Positions 24,182 to 33,125 of a stretch of DNA of 47,717 nt are shown here, one piece after another. The position numbers were made by a program, and so were the translations under genes. The notes beneath the pieces were generated by a model. That model saw only the letters and a list, made by a program, of their open reading frames with translations. It did no database searches and was not told the DNA's origin. The DNA is from Streptomyces sp. ADI96-02 (GTDB lineage Bacteria; Actinomycetota; Actinomycetes; Streptomycetales; Streptomycetaceae), in NCBI RefSeq assembly GCF_003846185.1, contig NZ_ML123034.1:352062-399778 (forward strand), read 5' to 3'. The first letter of the stretch is position 1; every line of letters starts with the position of its first letter.

Positions 24182-26547
24182 GCGTCCGGCTCCGCCTGCC
24201 GGGGCACGAGCGGGCCCAGCTCCGCGAGGAGGGCGGCCCGCTCCTCGGCGAAGGCCGGATCGGCCTGGTAGTCGGAGTGGCCGAGTATCGGTTCGGGCAG
24301 CGGGAGCCTGGTGGTGCGCCCGTAGGCCAGCGGGTCCTTGAGCGGGCCCCGGTCGACGCCGGGGTCCTGGTCGGTGGCGATGCGGACGGGTCCGCCGATG
24401 GGGTCGGTGGCCCGCCAGAGGTTGCGCCAGCAGTGCACCGAGCGGTGCAGTCCGAGCAGCGGTACGGGGCCGAAGTAGGCCGGGAACCAGCGCCCGTACA
24501 GCCGCTCGATCGGCGAGCCGTAGGTGAGCAGCGCGACCTGGCGGCGGGTGGCGGCGGGCAGTTGCCAGACGGCGGAGGCGGCGAGGACGCTGCCCTGCGA
24601 GTGGCCGGAGATGACGAGCCGGCCGCGGGTGGTGGCCGTCCACGCGGACATCCGGGAGGCGAGGTCGGGGACGGCGCGCTCGGCGTAGCAGGGCGGCGCG
24701 AACGGGTGGGCGGCGCGCGGCCAGAAGGTGCCCACGTCCCAGAGGATGCCGATGGTGCGCCGGGCCGACGGGTCGCGGTAGGCGCGGCGGCCTCCGGCGA
24801 CGAACAGGATGAAGCCGAAGCCGATCAGCCAGGAGCCCGTCGACTGGGCGGCCTCGGCGGCCGATTCGACGAGCGGCCCGGCTCCGTCCGCCGCGAGGCC
24901 CGGGACCTCGCCGCAGGCCCACGCGCCGACCACGGCGGCGGCTCCGAGCAGCAGGGTGGCGGCGGACACCACGGCGACGATTCCGGGCGCGGAGTCGGTG
25001 AGTTCGGCGGTGGCGCGGGTCCGGGCGATGCGCCGGGTGCGGGCCGGGTCGGGCGGTTCGGGGGCGTACTCGGCCTCGACGGCCGGTCCCAGGCGACGGG
25101 CGGTGCGGGCGGTGCGGACCACCAGGTGGAGGACGGGGACGATCAGGAGCAGCAGGAGCACCGGGATGACGGACGCCTGCCAGCTGAGGAGGACCGGCGG
25201 CCCCTCGATGACCGCGCCGCGCCCCATGCCCGGGGTGCCGGGCCCGTCGAGCCAGTCCGCGACGCGCTGGGCCACCCCGCCGCTCATCACGCCGCCGAGG
25301 CCGCAGGCCAGCGTCGCGACGGCGGGTCCGCCGAGTCCGTACAGGGTGGTGCGGGGTTCGGGGTTGCGCCGGTAGAGGCCCGCGGCGACCGAGGCGAGGG
25401 CGACGACCAGGACGGCCTGGCCGAGCGCGAGGAGCCGGAACGCGGTGTCGCCGGGCAGGCTGCCGGAGGACTCCCAGCCGGGCCGGGACCAGGCCGCGTG
25501 GACGACGGCGAGGGCGAGCAGGACGACGGCGGAGCCCGGCAGGTACGTGATGAGGGCGCCGTCGAGGCGGGTGTCGCGGATCCGTTCGCTGCGTCCGCGG
25601 CGGCAGACCACCCGGACGGCGACCAGGGCGCCGAGGACGATGCCCGCCGTGATGGCCGCGCCGAGGACCTCGGGCACGGGGCCGCCGGCGGTCCGGTCGT
25701 GGCGCGCCGCCGCGGCGTTGACGCAGGCGGCGACGGTGAGGAAGCCGGCGGCGGTGTGCGCCGCACGGAGCCGGGCGACCAGGCGGCGGCCGTACCAGAA
25801 GCCGGGCCTGCCGAGCGCGGGCCGCACGGCGCCCGGGCCGCGGGGGGCGTTCGGGCCGGGGGCCGAGTGGTCCGCGCCGGGGTCGTCCTCGCCGATGGCG
25901 ACGTCCGTGTCGTCCAGCGGGCGCTGCGACTCGTACGCGCTCCACGTCCGGTTGGAGAGGTACCACAGGAGCGTCACCAGGGCCGCGGGCACGCTGGCGG
26001 CGAGGGCGAGGCGGCGTCCGGGCTGCGACCACCAGCCGCCCTGCTCGCTGGACAGGAAGCCGAGCCAGGAGCGGCGTTCGGAGCAGGCGGGGGTGCCGGC
26101 GCACTGCCAGGCCACCAGGTCCAGGGCGACCTCGCAGGCCGCCGCGGTGAGCAGCACGGTGAGGCTGAGGGCGACGAGCCGCACGAGCACGCCGTAGAGG
26201 CGCACGGCGCGGGTGCGGCCGGCGGCGGTGGGGCGCATCCAGTGGGCGAGGTTGACCACCATGAACGGGAGGAGGAGCAGCCACAGGGCCCGGGAGCCGT
26301 TGCCGGAGGTGAGCCCCGACCAGCAGTACGCCTCGGCGATGGGCTCGTCACGGTGCTTCCCGGGGTGCTCCTCGGCGTGTGCGTCCTCGGTGCGCCGGTA
26401 CAGGGCGGCGGTGGCGTCGCCGGTGACCCGGACCGTTCGGGGATCGCCGAGCATGTCCTGCGGGGTGGCGCCTCCGACGCCGTGGACGAGCAGTTCCAGC
26501 GCTGCCCCGCCGTTCCGCGGGGTCGGGGGCGGGGTGCCGGCAGCCAA
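24151..26547 (-). CDS. Large multi-pass membrane protein with an alpha/beta-hydrolase motif
   Basis: This 798-aa protein opens with LELLVHGVGGATPQDML, which looks like the oxyanion-hole region of an alpha/beta hydrolase. It then has eight or more hydrophobic segments between residues 80 and 600, and near residue 650 the nucleophile elbow LVISGHSQGSVLAA. The C-terminal 150 residues carry further conserved-looking charged motifs (YGSPIERLYGRWFPAYFG). A lipase or esterase acting at the membrane is a reasonable guess; the split of the hydrolase by a membrane region is unusual. The TTG start is the best available, with GAGAGAG upstream. It converges on the beta-helix ATPase gene and their ends overlap. 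Confidence 0.8.
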   Translation of the reverse strand: MAAGTPPPTPRNGGAALELLVHGVGGATPQDMLGDPRTVRVTGDATAALYRRTEDAHAEEHPGKHRDEPIAEAYCWSGLTSGNGSRALWLLLLPFMVVNLAHWMRPTAAGRTRAVRLYGVLVRLVALSLTVLLTAAACEVALDLVAWQCAGTPACSERRSWLGFLSSEQGGWWSQPGRRLALAASVPAALVTLLWYLSNRTWSAYESQRPLDDTDVAIGEDDPGADHSAPGPNAPRGPGAVRPALGRPGFWYGRRLVARLRAAHTAAGFLTVAACVNAAAARHDRTAGGPVPEVLGAAITAGIVLGALVAVRVVCRRGRSERIRDTRLDGALITYLPGSAVVLLALAVVHAAWSRPGWESSGSLPGDTAFRLLALGQAVLVVALASVAAGLYRRNPEPRTTLYGLGGPAVATLACGLGGVMSGGVAQRVADWLDGPGTPGMGRGAVIEGPPVLLSWQASVIPVLLLLLIVPVLHLVVRTARTARRLGPAVEAEYAPEPPDPARTRRIARTRATAELTDSAPGIVAVVSAATLLLGAAAVVGAWACGEVPGLAADGAGPLVESAAEAAQSTGSWLIGFGFILFVAGGRRAYRDPSARRTIGILWDVGTFWPRAAHPFAPPCYAERAVPDLASRMSAWTATTRGRLVISGHSQGSVLAASAVWQLPAATRRQVALLTYGSPIERLYGRWFPAYFGPVPLLGLHRSVHCWRNLWRATDPIGGPVRIATDQDPGVDRGPLKDPLAYGRTTRLPLPEPILGHSDYQADPAFAEERAALLAELGPLVPRQAEPDAQTRSGRSSG

Positions 26548-26816
26548 GGGGGGCTCTCTCTCGGGGAGCGTCGGCCTCGCGGCCGAGGGGAGTGACGTGA
26601 CGGGAGGACGTGACGGGGAAGGGGACGGGTGCGAGGGGCGGGGAGCGGTCGGCTCAGGGCCGGGCCCGGTCCCAGGATCCCGGAGCCGGGGGCGGACGCG
26701 TGAGCCCTCTCACCGAATCTCCCCAGTGACGCGTGCGCCATGCCTGCGTGGCAGGATGAACAGGTGTCGCAGACCGCTGCGGACCGTACGGCCAGAGGGA
26801 AGGACCGGACCCGGCG

Positions 26817-27653
26817 TTGAGCGAGAATCAGAACCTGCTCGCGGAGCAGCGACGTGCCCTGATCCTCGACGACGTGCGCAGGCGCGGCGGGGTGCGGGTG
26901 AACGAGCTGACCCGCAAGCTGAACGTCTCCGACATGACGATCCGTCGGGATCTGGACGCGCTGGCGAGGCAGGGCGTCATCGAGAAGGTGCACGGCGGCG
27001 CGGTCCCGGTGGTCGAGGCGAGCACGCACGAACCGGGGTTCGAGGCGAAGTCGGCGCTGGAGCTGAGCGCCAAGGAGGACATCGCGCGGACGGCGGCGGG
27101 GATGGCGGCGCCCGGCAGCGCGATCGCCCTGTCCGGCGGGACCACCACCTTCGCGCTGGCGCGCCATCTGGTCGATGTGCCGGACCTGACGGTGGTGACC
27201 AACTCGGTCCGGGTCGCCGACGTGTTCCACGACGCGCAGCGGGCGGCGGCGGGCGGTGGTTCGCGGCCGGGGGCGGCGACGGTGGTGCTGACGGGCGGGG
27301 TGCGCACGCCCTCCGACTCGCTGGTCGGGCCGGTCGCGGACCGGGCCATCGACTCCCTCCACTTCGATGTGCTGTTCCTCGGCGTGCACGGGATCTCGGT
27401 CGAGGCCGGGCTGTCGACGCCGAACCTCGCGGAGGCCGAGACAAACCGCCGGTTCGTCCGCTCGGCGCGCCGGGTCGTCGTGGTCGCCGACCACACCAAG
27501 TGGGGCACGGTCGGGCTGAGTTCGTTCGCCGGGCTGGACGAGGTGGACGCGTTCGTGACGGACGCGGGGCTGGCGGCCGGGGTGCGCGAGGAGATCGCCG
27601 AGTATCTGCCGGGCCTGGTGGTGGCGGGCGAGCAGCCCGAGGACGCCGCCTGA
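26817..27653 (+). CDS. DeoR/GlpR family transcriptional regulator
   Basis: This 278-aa protein has an N-terminal DeoR winged helix (residues 10-60: VRVNELTRKLNVSDMTIRRD, then EKVHGGAV) and a C-terminal sugar-phosphate sensor domain with SGGTTTFALARHL and the TGGVRTPSDSLVGP and DVLFLGVHGIS blocks. It should repress sugar or polyol catabolic genes and release DNA on binding a phosphorylated sugar. Its start is a TTG; the ribosome site is poor (AAGGA about 15 bases upstream). No sugar operon is adjacent. The next 112 non-coding bases are a tandem repeat. Confidence 0.88.
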   Translation: MSENQNLLAEQRRALILDDVRRRGGVRVNELTRKLNVSDMTIRRDLDALARQGVIEKVHGGAVPVVEASTHEPGFEAKSALELSAKEDIARTAAGMAAPGSAIALSGGTTTFALARHLVDVPDLTVVTNSVRVADVFHDAQRAAAGGGSRPGAATVVLTGGVRTPSDSLVGPVADRAIDSLHFDVLFLGVHGISVEAGLSTPNLAEAETNRRFVRSARRVVVVADHTKWGTVGLSSFAGLDEVDAFVTDAGLAAGVREEIAEYLPGLVVAGEQPEDAA

Positions 27654-27673
27654 CGAAGCCCGGCCCGGACGGC

Positions 27674-27785
27674 CGTCGCACGTCCCCCGTCGCACGTCCC
27701 CCGTCGCACCTCCCTCATCACACGTCCGCCGTCGCACGTCCGCCGTCGCACGTCCGCCGTCACACGTCCGCCGTCGCACGTCCGC
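27674..27785. repeat. Eight tandem copies of a 14-bp unit
   Basis: The unit CGTCGCACGTCC(C/G)C occurs eight times without spacers, starting 20 bases after the DeoR stop and ending 33 bases before the SRPBCC start. Copies 1 and 2 are identical, 5, 6 and 8 are identical, and copies 3, 4 and 7 carry a few changes (CGTCGCACCTCCCT, CATCACACGTCCGC, CGTCACACGTCCGC). A 14-base period is not a codon multiple, so it is not a coding repeat. Each intact copy holds an ACGT core. Confidence 0.92.
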
Positions 27786-27818
27786 CGGGAGTGCCGGACC
27801 GGGCCGTAGGATCGGCTC

Positions 27819-28262
27819 GTGGCCGTCTTCCGGATCGAGCGCTTCTCCCCTCTCCCCGCAGCCGAGTCCTGGCTCCGGGTGACCGACTGGGAACGGCACG
27901 CCGCGCATGTCCCGTTGACCGCCATCTCGGTGGACGGCTTCCCGACGCGGGTCGGCACGGTGTTCACGGCCCGGACGGGCGTGGGTCCGCTGGCGTTCGA
28001 CGATCCGATGGAAGTGGTGCGCTGGACGCCGCCCGCCGGCGGCCGGGCCGGGGTGTGCCGGTTGGAGAAGCGGGGGTCGGTGGTGCTCGGCCGGGCCTCG
28101 ATCGACGTCCTGCCGACGCATTCCGGTTCGCATGTGGTGTGGGTGGAGGAGCTGCGGGTGCGGCTGGTTCCGCGGTGGGGCGATCCGCTGCTGGCCTCCG
28201 CCGGCCGCCGGTTGTTCGGCGGGGCGCTGGACGCGCTGCTCGCGGCTCCGGCGGGCCGGTAG
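27819..28262 (+). CDS. SRPBCC family protein
   Basis: This 147-aa protein matches the SRPBCC (START/Bet v1-like) fold in length and pattern: an N-terminal strand (AVFRIERFSPLPAAESW), a W-helix (WERHAAHVPLTAISV), strands through the middle and a long C-terminal helix (GRRLFGGALDALLAAPAG). Such proteins bind hydrophobic ligands in a cavity. The GTG at 27819 begins the conserved region. The gene lies just after the 14-bp repeat array, so its promoter must be inside or very close to the array unless it is read from the DeoR gene. Confidence 0.82.
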   Translation: MAVFRIERFSPLPAAESWLRVTDWERHAAHVPLTAISVDGFPTRVGTVFTARTGVGPLAFDDPMEVVRWTPPAGGRAGVCRLEKRGSVVLGRASIDVLPTHSGSHVVWVEELRVRLVPRWGDPLLASAGRRLFGGALDALLAAPAGR

Positions 28263-28398
28263 GGCGCGCGCTGCCGGGCCTGAGACGCCCGCGTGCCGGT
28301 GGGGCGCGCTCGGGGACCGGGGCACTTCGGCGCGTGGCCGGGGTCCGCTCCCGGCGCTCCACTGAGCAGTCCCGTCGATCCGGTGCGAGACTCGGCAG

Positions 28399-29967
28399 AT
28401 GACGGATCTTCGCGACGAGGCCGAGCTGCGCTGCCTGGTCACCGGTGCGACCGGTTACATCGGCGGCAGACTGGCGCCCGCGCTGCTGGACGCCGGCCAC
28501 CGGGTCCGCGCCCTGGCGCGTACGCCTCAGAAACTGCGCGACTACCCCTGGGTGGGGCGGGCCGAGGTGGTGCGGGGCGACGTGACGGACGCCGACTCGC
28601 TCGTGGAGGCGATGCGGGACATCGACGTGGCGTACTACCTGGTGCACGCGCTCGGCTCCGGATCGGACTTCGAGGAGACGGACCGCCGGGCCGCCAGGAC
28701 CTTCGGCGAGCAGGCGCGCGCCGCCGGAGTGCGCCGGATCGTGTATCTGGGCGGGCTGACCCCGGCCGGGGTGCCGGAGGAGGAGCTGTCCCCGCACCTG
28801 CGGTCGCGGGCCGAGGTGGGCCGGATCCTGCTGGACTCCGGGGTGCCGACGGCGGTGCTGCGGGCGGCGATCGTCCTGGGTTCGGGGTCCGCCTCGTTCG
28901 AGATGCTGCGCTATCTGACCGAGCGGCTGCCGGTGATGGTGACGCCGAGCTGGGTGGGCACCTCGATCCAGCCGGTGGCGGTGCGGGACGTGATCCGGTA
29001 CCTGGTGGGCAGCGCCGCCCTGCCCTCCGACGTGAACCGCACGTTCGACATCGGCGGCCCCGACGTCATGTCGTACCGGGAGATGATGCAGGGCTACGCC
29101 CGGGTGGCGGGGCTGCCGCGCCGGCTGATCATGCCCGTCCCGGTGCTCACACCGACGCTGTCCAGCCACTGGATCGGGCTCATCACCCCGGTGCCGCGCT
29201 CCATCGCCCGTCCGCTCACGGAGTCGCTGCGCCACGAAGTGGTCTGCCACGAGCACGACATCACCCGGTACGTCCCCGATCCCCCGGAGGGCGCCATCGG
29301 CTTCGACCGGGCGGTGGAGCTGGCCCTCCAGCGGATCCAGGAGGCCCGGGTCGACACCCGCTGGACATCCGCCTCGCTCCCGGGCGCTCCCAGCGACCCG
29401 CTGCCGACCGACCCGGACTGGGCGGGCGGCAGCCTCTACCGCGACGAGCGCCAGTTGCGGGTCCAGGTCCCGCCCGACGCCCTGTGGCGGGTGATCGAGG
29501 GCATCGGCGGTGAGAACGGCTGGTACTCCTTCCCGCTGGCCTGGGCGGTGCGCGGCTGGCTCGACCGACTCGTGGGCGGCGTGGGGCTGCGGCGCGGACG
29601 GCGTGACGCGCAGCGGCTGCGCGTCGGGGACTCGCTGGACTTCTGGCGGGTGGAGGAGATCATTCCGGGCAGCCTGCTGCGGCTGCGGGCCGAGATGCGG
29701 CTGCCGGGCCTGGCCTGGCTGGAGCTGTCGGTGGACGGCGACGAGCAGGGGCGTACGGTCTACCGGCAGCGGGCGCTGTTCCACCCACAGGGGCTGCTCG
29801 GACACGCCTACTGGTGGAGCGTGTGGCCCTTCCACTCGGTGGTGTTCGGCGGGATGGCACGCAACATCACGCAGGCCGCCGCCTCGGCCGGGAGCCGTAC
29901 CGGGGCGCGGGGCACGTCCCCCGGCGAGAAGCGCGGGCCGATGACGCACAGTGGTACAGACAACTGA
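28399..29967 (+). CDS. NAD(P)-binding SDR-like protein with C-terminal DUF2867
   Basis: This 522-aa protein has an N-terminal atypical SDR domain (LVTGATGYIGG at residues 14-24, then YYLVHALGSG and IVYLGGLTP), about 330 residues long. A C-terminal DUF2867 domain of about 150 residues follows (residues 345-500, with WYSFPLAWAVRGWLDRLVGG and LFHPQGLLGHAYWWSVWPFH). This two-domain layout is common in actinobacteria; the function is unknown but the fold suggests NAD(P)-linked modification of a hydrophobic compound. It precedes an SRPBCC gene by 61 bases, and the pair may act together on a lipid-like substrate. Confidence 0.87.
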   Translation: MTDLRDEAELRCLVTGATGYIGGRLAPALLDAGHRVRALARTPQKLRDYPWVGRAEVVRGDVTDADSLVEAMRDIDVAYYLVHALGSGSDFEETDRRAARTFGEQARAAGVRRIVYLGGLTPAGVPEEELSPHLRSRAEVGRILLDSGVPTAVLRAAIVLGSGSASFEMLRYLTERLPVMVTPSWVGTSIQPVAVRDVIRYLVGSAALPSDVNRTFDIGGPDVMSYREMMQGYARVAGLPRRLIMPVPVLTPTLSSHWIGLITPVPRSIARPLTESLRHEVVCHEHDITRYVPDPPEGAIGFDRAVELALQRIQEARVDTRWTSASLPGAPSDPLPTDPDWAGGSLYRDERQLRVQVPPDALWRVIEGIGGENGWYSFPLAWAVRGWLDRLVGGVGLRRGRRDAQRLRVGDSLDFWRVEEIIPGSLLRLRAEMRLPGLAWLELSVDGDEQGRTVYRQRALFHPQGLLGHAYWWSVWPFHSVVFGGMARNITQAAASAGSRTGARGTSPGEKRGPMTHSGTDN

Positions 29968-30028
29968 CTGCCCGGCCGCTATCGTGTGCGCGGCTCCCCA
30001 TGCCGCAGACCGCCGGGAGGTGCACGCG

Positions 30029-30508
30029 ATGGCACGCCGACTCCGCACTGTGGGCGTGGAGTTCGTCGACTCCGCGCCGATACGTCTGGTGTTCGCCGCC
30101 GAGGTCTCGGCGCCTCCGGACGTCGTGTACCGGGCGCTCGCGGAGGACGTCGCCGACTGGCCGTCCTGGTTCCCGGCCGTCACGCGGGCCGCGCCCACCG
30201 AGGCGGGCGCGGGCCGCGAGATACGGCTGAAGGGGGGCGTCCGCTTCCGCGAGACGATCCTGGCGGCCGAGCCGGGCGAGCGGTACGTCTACCGGGCCGA
30301 CGAGTCCAACGCCCCCGGGCTGCTGGCCCTGCTGGAGGAGTGGCGGCTCACCGCCGACGCGACCGGCACCCGGGTGCAGTGGACGTTCGCCGCCGACGGG
30401 TCGGCGCTGTTCCGCCTCGTGCTCGGGTTGGGGCGGCTGGGCGTGGGCCGGTCCTTCCGGGACGCGGTGCGGCGGCTCGACGCGCGCCTGGCCGCTCCGG
30501 CGGCCTGA
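30029..30508 (+). CDS. SRPBCC family protein, polyketide cyclase-like
   Basis: This 159-aa protein has the SRPBCC pattern: VFAAEVSAPPDVVYRALAED, WPSWFPAVTRA, then strands (VRFRETILAAEPGERYVYR, GTRVQWTFAADG) and a C-terminal helix. The ATG is preceded by GGGAGGTG with ideal spacing, which settles the start. It follows the SDR-DUF2867 gene on the same strand and converges on the Cds1-like gene. The ligand is unknown. Confidence 0.85.
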   Translation: MARRLRTVGVEFVDSAPIRLVFAAEVSAPPDVVYRALAEDVADWPSWFPAVTRAAPTEAGAGREIRLKGGVRFRETILAAEPGERYVYRADESNAPGLLALLEEWRLTADATGTRVQWTFAADGSALFRLVLGLGRLGVGRSFRDAVRRLDARLAAPAA

Positions 30509-30547
30509 CCGTCCGTCCGGCTCCGGAGCCGGGTCCGGCGGCGCGCC

Positions 30548-31681
30548 TCAGCCGGGACACCGACCGGTGGTGAGGAAGTGCTCGATGGCCGCGGTGTACG
30601 GGGCGATGTCCAGGCCCTGCTCCTCCAGCCAGGAGTCGGAGTAGTACTTGTCCAGGTAGCGGTCGCCCGGGTCGCACAGGAGCGTGACGACGCTCCCCCT
30701 CTCGCCCTGCTCGACCATCTCGGCGATCAGCCTGAAGGCGCTCCACAGGCCGGTGCCGGTGGAGCCGCCCGCCTTGCGCCCGATGGCCCGCTCCAGGGCG
30801 CGCACGGCAGCGACGCTGGCCGCGTCCGGCACCTTCATCATCCGGTCGATGGCCCCGGGGACGAAGCTCGGTTCCATACGGGGCCGGCCGATGCCCTCGA
30901 TCCGGGAACCGCGGTCGCTGGAGGCGAGCGGGTCGTGCCGGGTCCAGCCGTCGAAGAAGCAGGAGTTCTCCGGGTCGGGGACGCAGACGCGGGTGTCGTG
31001 CTGGAGGTAGTGGACGTAGCGGGCGATGGTGGCGGAGGTGCCGCCGGTCCCCGCGGTGGCGACGATCCAGGCGGGCTCCGGGTAGCGCTCCAGCCGCAGC
31101 TGCTGGTAGATCGACTCGGCGATGTTGTTGTTGCCGCGCCAGTCGGTGGCGCGCTCGGCGTAGGTGAACTGGTCCATGTAGTGCCCGCCGGTCTCGGCGG
31201 CGAGCGCGGCCGACTCCGCATAGATCCTGCGCGCGTCTTCGACGAAGTGGCACTGGCCGCCGTGGAATTCGATGAGCCGGCACTTCTCGGGGCTGGTGGT
31301 GCGCGGCATCACGGCGATGAAGGGCACGCCGATCAGCTTGGCGAAGTACGCCTCCGAGACGGCGGTCGAGCCGCTGGACGCCTCGATGACCGGCTTGCCG
31401 GGCCTGACCCAGCCGTTGCAGAGCCCGTAGAGGAAGAGCGAGCGCGCGAGGCGGTGCTTGAGGCTTCCGGTGGGATGCGTCGACTCGTCCTTGAGGTAGA
31501 GGTCGATGCCCCACGCGTCGGGCAGCGGGAAGCGCAGGAGGTGCGTGTCGGCCGAACGGTTCGCGTCCGCCTGGACCTTGCGGACGGACTCCTTCAGCCA
31601 GGCCCGGTACTCCGGGTCGCTGCGGTCGACGTCCACGGTCGCCACGGCCCCCCGGTCACGTTCGCGCTCGCTGGTGTCCAT
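30548..31681 (-). CDS. PLP-dependent cysteine synthase-family protein, Cds1-like
   Basis: This 377-aa fold type II PLP enzyme has Lys75 as the likely PLP lysine ([13 protein letters not shown]), the substrate loop [13 protein letters not shown] and the phosphate-binding [13 protein letters not shown]. Its length and motifs fit Cds1 of mycobacteria, an L-cysteine desulfhydrase that releases sulfide, better than CysK or CysM, but biochemical activity cannot be read from sequence. The ATG at 31681 has AGGAG six bases upstream. The frame stays open further upstream (an ATG near 31765 would add 28 charged residues), which I consider less likely. It diverges from the small gene at 31911. Confidence 0.85.
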   Translation of the reverse strand: MDTSERERDRGAVATVDVDRSDPEYRAWLKESVRKVQADANRSADTHLLRFPLPDAWGIDLYLKDESTHPTGSLKHRLARSLFLYGLCNGWVRPGKPVIEASSGSTAVSEAYFAKLIGVPFIAVMPRTTSPEKCRLIEFHGGQCHFVEDARRIYAESAALAAETGGHYMDQFTYAERATDWRGNNNIAESIYQQLRLERYPEPAWIVATAGTGGTSATIARYVHYLQHDTRVCVPDPENSCFFDGWTRHDPLASSDRGSRIEGIGRPRMEPSFVPGAIDRMMKVPDAASVAAVRALERAIGRKAGGSTGTGLWSAFRLIAEMVEQGERGSVVTLLCDPGDRYLDKYYSDSWLEEQGLDIAPYTAAIEHFLTTGRCPG

Positions 31682-31910
31682 GGCGTGCTCCTGTTCGTCG
31701 CCCTCTGCTGACCTCCCTCCACGATATTCCCCCCACCTGCGCAAACGTTGACTTTGATCTTCCATAGCGCTGCCTTTGGCACGGGCACGCGGGACGGTTG
31801 GGGCGGGCGGGGCGAAGGGCGCGCGCCGTGCGCGGACGCGCTCTGGCGGCGGGGTCCGCGGCCGGGCACACTGCACAGCAGAAGACGTGACGAAGGGGGG
31901 CGAAGCTGCG

Positions 31911-32228
31911 ATGACGGACGTCGAGTTCAGTGCGACGGGGGTCAGGATCGAACGGTGGACCAGATCCTTGACCAGGGCTGGTCAGGTGGTGGTCAAGGAC
32001 GGACGGGTCTCTCTGCTCACGAGCAACGGCCGGGAGATCGACAGCGCCCCGGTGGGCACGGTCAGCGCCGGGAAGCGGTGGTTCGCGGCAGCGGACTCGG
32101 CCATCGCCCGGGTGAACGGGGTGCGCTACCGGTTGACGATGGGCCAGCGCAACCGCAGACGCGACGGATCCGCCCCGGTCCGCCGGTTCCTGGAGGCGCT
32201 GCGCACCGATCGCGGTCGCATGGGCTGA
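31911..32228 (+). CDS. Small protein of unknown function
   Basis: This 105-aa soluble protein shows a beta-rich first half ([36 protein letters not shown]) and a basic C-terminus ([20 protein letters not shown]). It has no signal peptide or membrane span. AAGGGGGG lies about ten bases before the ATG. I do not recognise a family, but the first half resembles a small PH- or SH3-like barrel. Two strong hairpins follow directly, so it is a single-gene transcription unit. Confidence 0.7.
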   Translation: MTDVEFSATGVRIERWTRSLTRAGQVVVKDGRVSLLTSNGREIDSAPVGTVSAGKRWFAAADSAIARVNGVRYRLTMGQRNRRRDGSAPVRRFLEALRTDRGRMG

Positions 32229-32232
32229 GGCC

Positions 32233-32267
32233 GCCGGCCCCGTACCGCGCGCCGGTACGGGGCCGGC
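32233..32267 (+). terminator. First of two tandem terminator hairpins
   Basis: GCCGGCCCCGTACCG and its exact complement form a 15-bp stem with a 5-base loop, starting four bases after the stop of the small gene. Confidence 0.75.
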
Positions 32268-32280
32268 TACGCCATCGGTA

Positions 32281-32314
32281 CGGCGACGCCTCGCGGCTCC
32301 GCGAGGCGTCGCCG
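32281..32314. terminator. Second of two tandem terminator hairpins
   Basis: CGGCGACGCCTCGCGG and its exact complement are separated by two bases, so the practical stem is 14-15 bp with a 4-6 base loop. It follows the first hairpin by 13 bases. The remaining 212 bases to 32526 hold the upstream region of the anti-sigma kinase gene; I see no clear promoter boxes in them. Confidence 0.65.
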
Positions 32315-32526
32315 TCCGAGTTGCGGAGGAGTAACCGCTGGGCCACGCTGGATCCACGTCACCGAAGGTGCACCCTCGGTGACGGAGCGGTTCGCTCCCC
32401 CGGGGCGGGCCGCGCGACACCAGCAGACACGAGCAGACACGACAAGTGCAGAGCGGGACCAGCGGCGCGTGATCGGCCGGTTTCGTTCCTTCGTCTTCTT
32501 CCGGACCTATTCGGGGAGTCGCAGCC

Positions 32527-33045
32527 GTGATCAGCGAGCCAAGCAGGCACTGCACGGTGGAGCTCCAGGCCCTGCCGTCGCGGATCGGTCAAGTCCGCAG
32601 AATCATCTCGGCGCAACTGCGCTACTGGCATCTCGATCCTCTGATCGACCAGGCGGCCCTGGGCGTCACCGAGCTTCTGACCAACGTCCTCCGGCACGCT
32701 CAGCCGGACAAGTCATGCACCGTCGACATCGAGCTGCTGCTCGACCGGCTGACGGTGTCCGTCCACGACCACGACCCGCGCCTGCCGATGGTGAACGAGG
32801 CCGACTCCTTCGCCACCTCCGGCCGGGGCCTGGCCCTGATCGCCGCCTTCAGCCAGAGCTGGGGCGTCCGGCCGAGCGGTCCGGCCGGGAAGGCCGTCTG
32901 GTTCACCCTGGCGGCGGCCCGCGCCACCTCGACCCTGCCGCCGCCGGCCGTGTACGGGTCGATGACCGACGGGCCGTTCGGTTCCGTCTTCCTCAGCACC
33001 GCGGACCTCGCGGCTGTCCCCGCCCGCTCGGCCGCGGTGGGCTGA
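32527..33045 (+). CDS. RsbW-like ATP-binding anti-sigma factor kinase
   Basis: This 172-aa HATPase_c protein has the N box (ALGVTELLTNVLRHAQ, residues 43-58), the VHDHDPRLP motif and the glycine-rich SGRGLALI. This is the single-domain serine kinase/anti-sigma type very numerous in Streptomyces, which bind sigma factors or phosphorylate STAS anti-anti-sigma proteins. No partner gene is adjacent. The C-terminal 45 residues are low-complexity. The start is a GTG. It converges on the ROK regulator with 80 bases between. Confidence 0.88.
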   Translation: MISEPSRHCTVELQALPSRIGQVRRIISAQLRYWHLDPLIDQAALGVTELLTNVLRHAQPDKSCTVDIELLLDRLTVSVHDHDPRLPMVNEADSFATSGRGLALIAAFSQSWGVRPSGPAGKAVWFTLAAARATSTLPPPAVYGSMTDGPFGSVFLSTADLAAVPARSAAVG

Positions 33046-33125
33046 TCCGGCCGGAACCCGGGCGCGGGCGTTGCGGGTGCCGACAGCTCCCGTCGCGCCG
33101 CGTGAAGGGCCGTCAGGCCCCCCGG

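Noticed and set aside
21721..26595. 1624-codon open frame across the beta-helix ATPase and the membrane hydrolase
   Set aside because: It is out of frame with one real gene and antisense to the other, and is dominated by Gly, Arg and Ala as expected of a shadow frame.
27674..27785. Repeat array considered as a CRISPR array
   Set aside because: The 14-bp units are directly adjacent with no spacers, and no cas gene is near.
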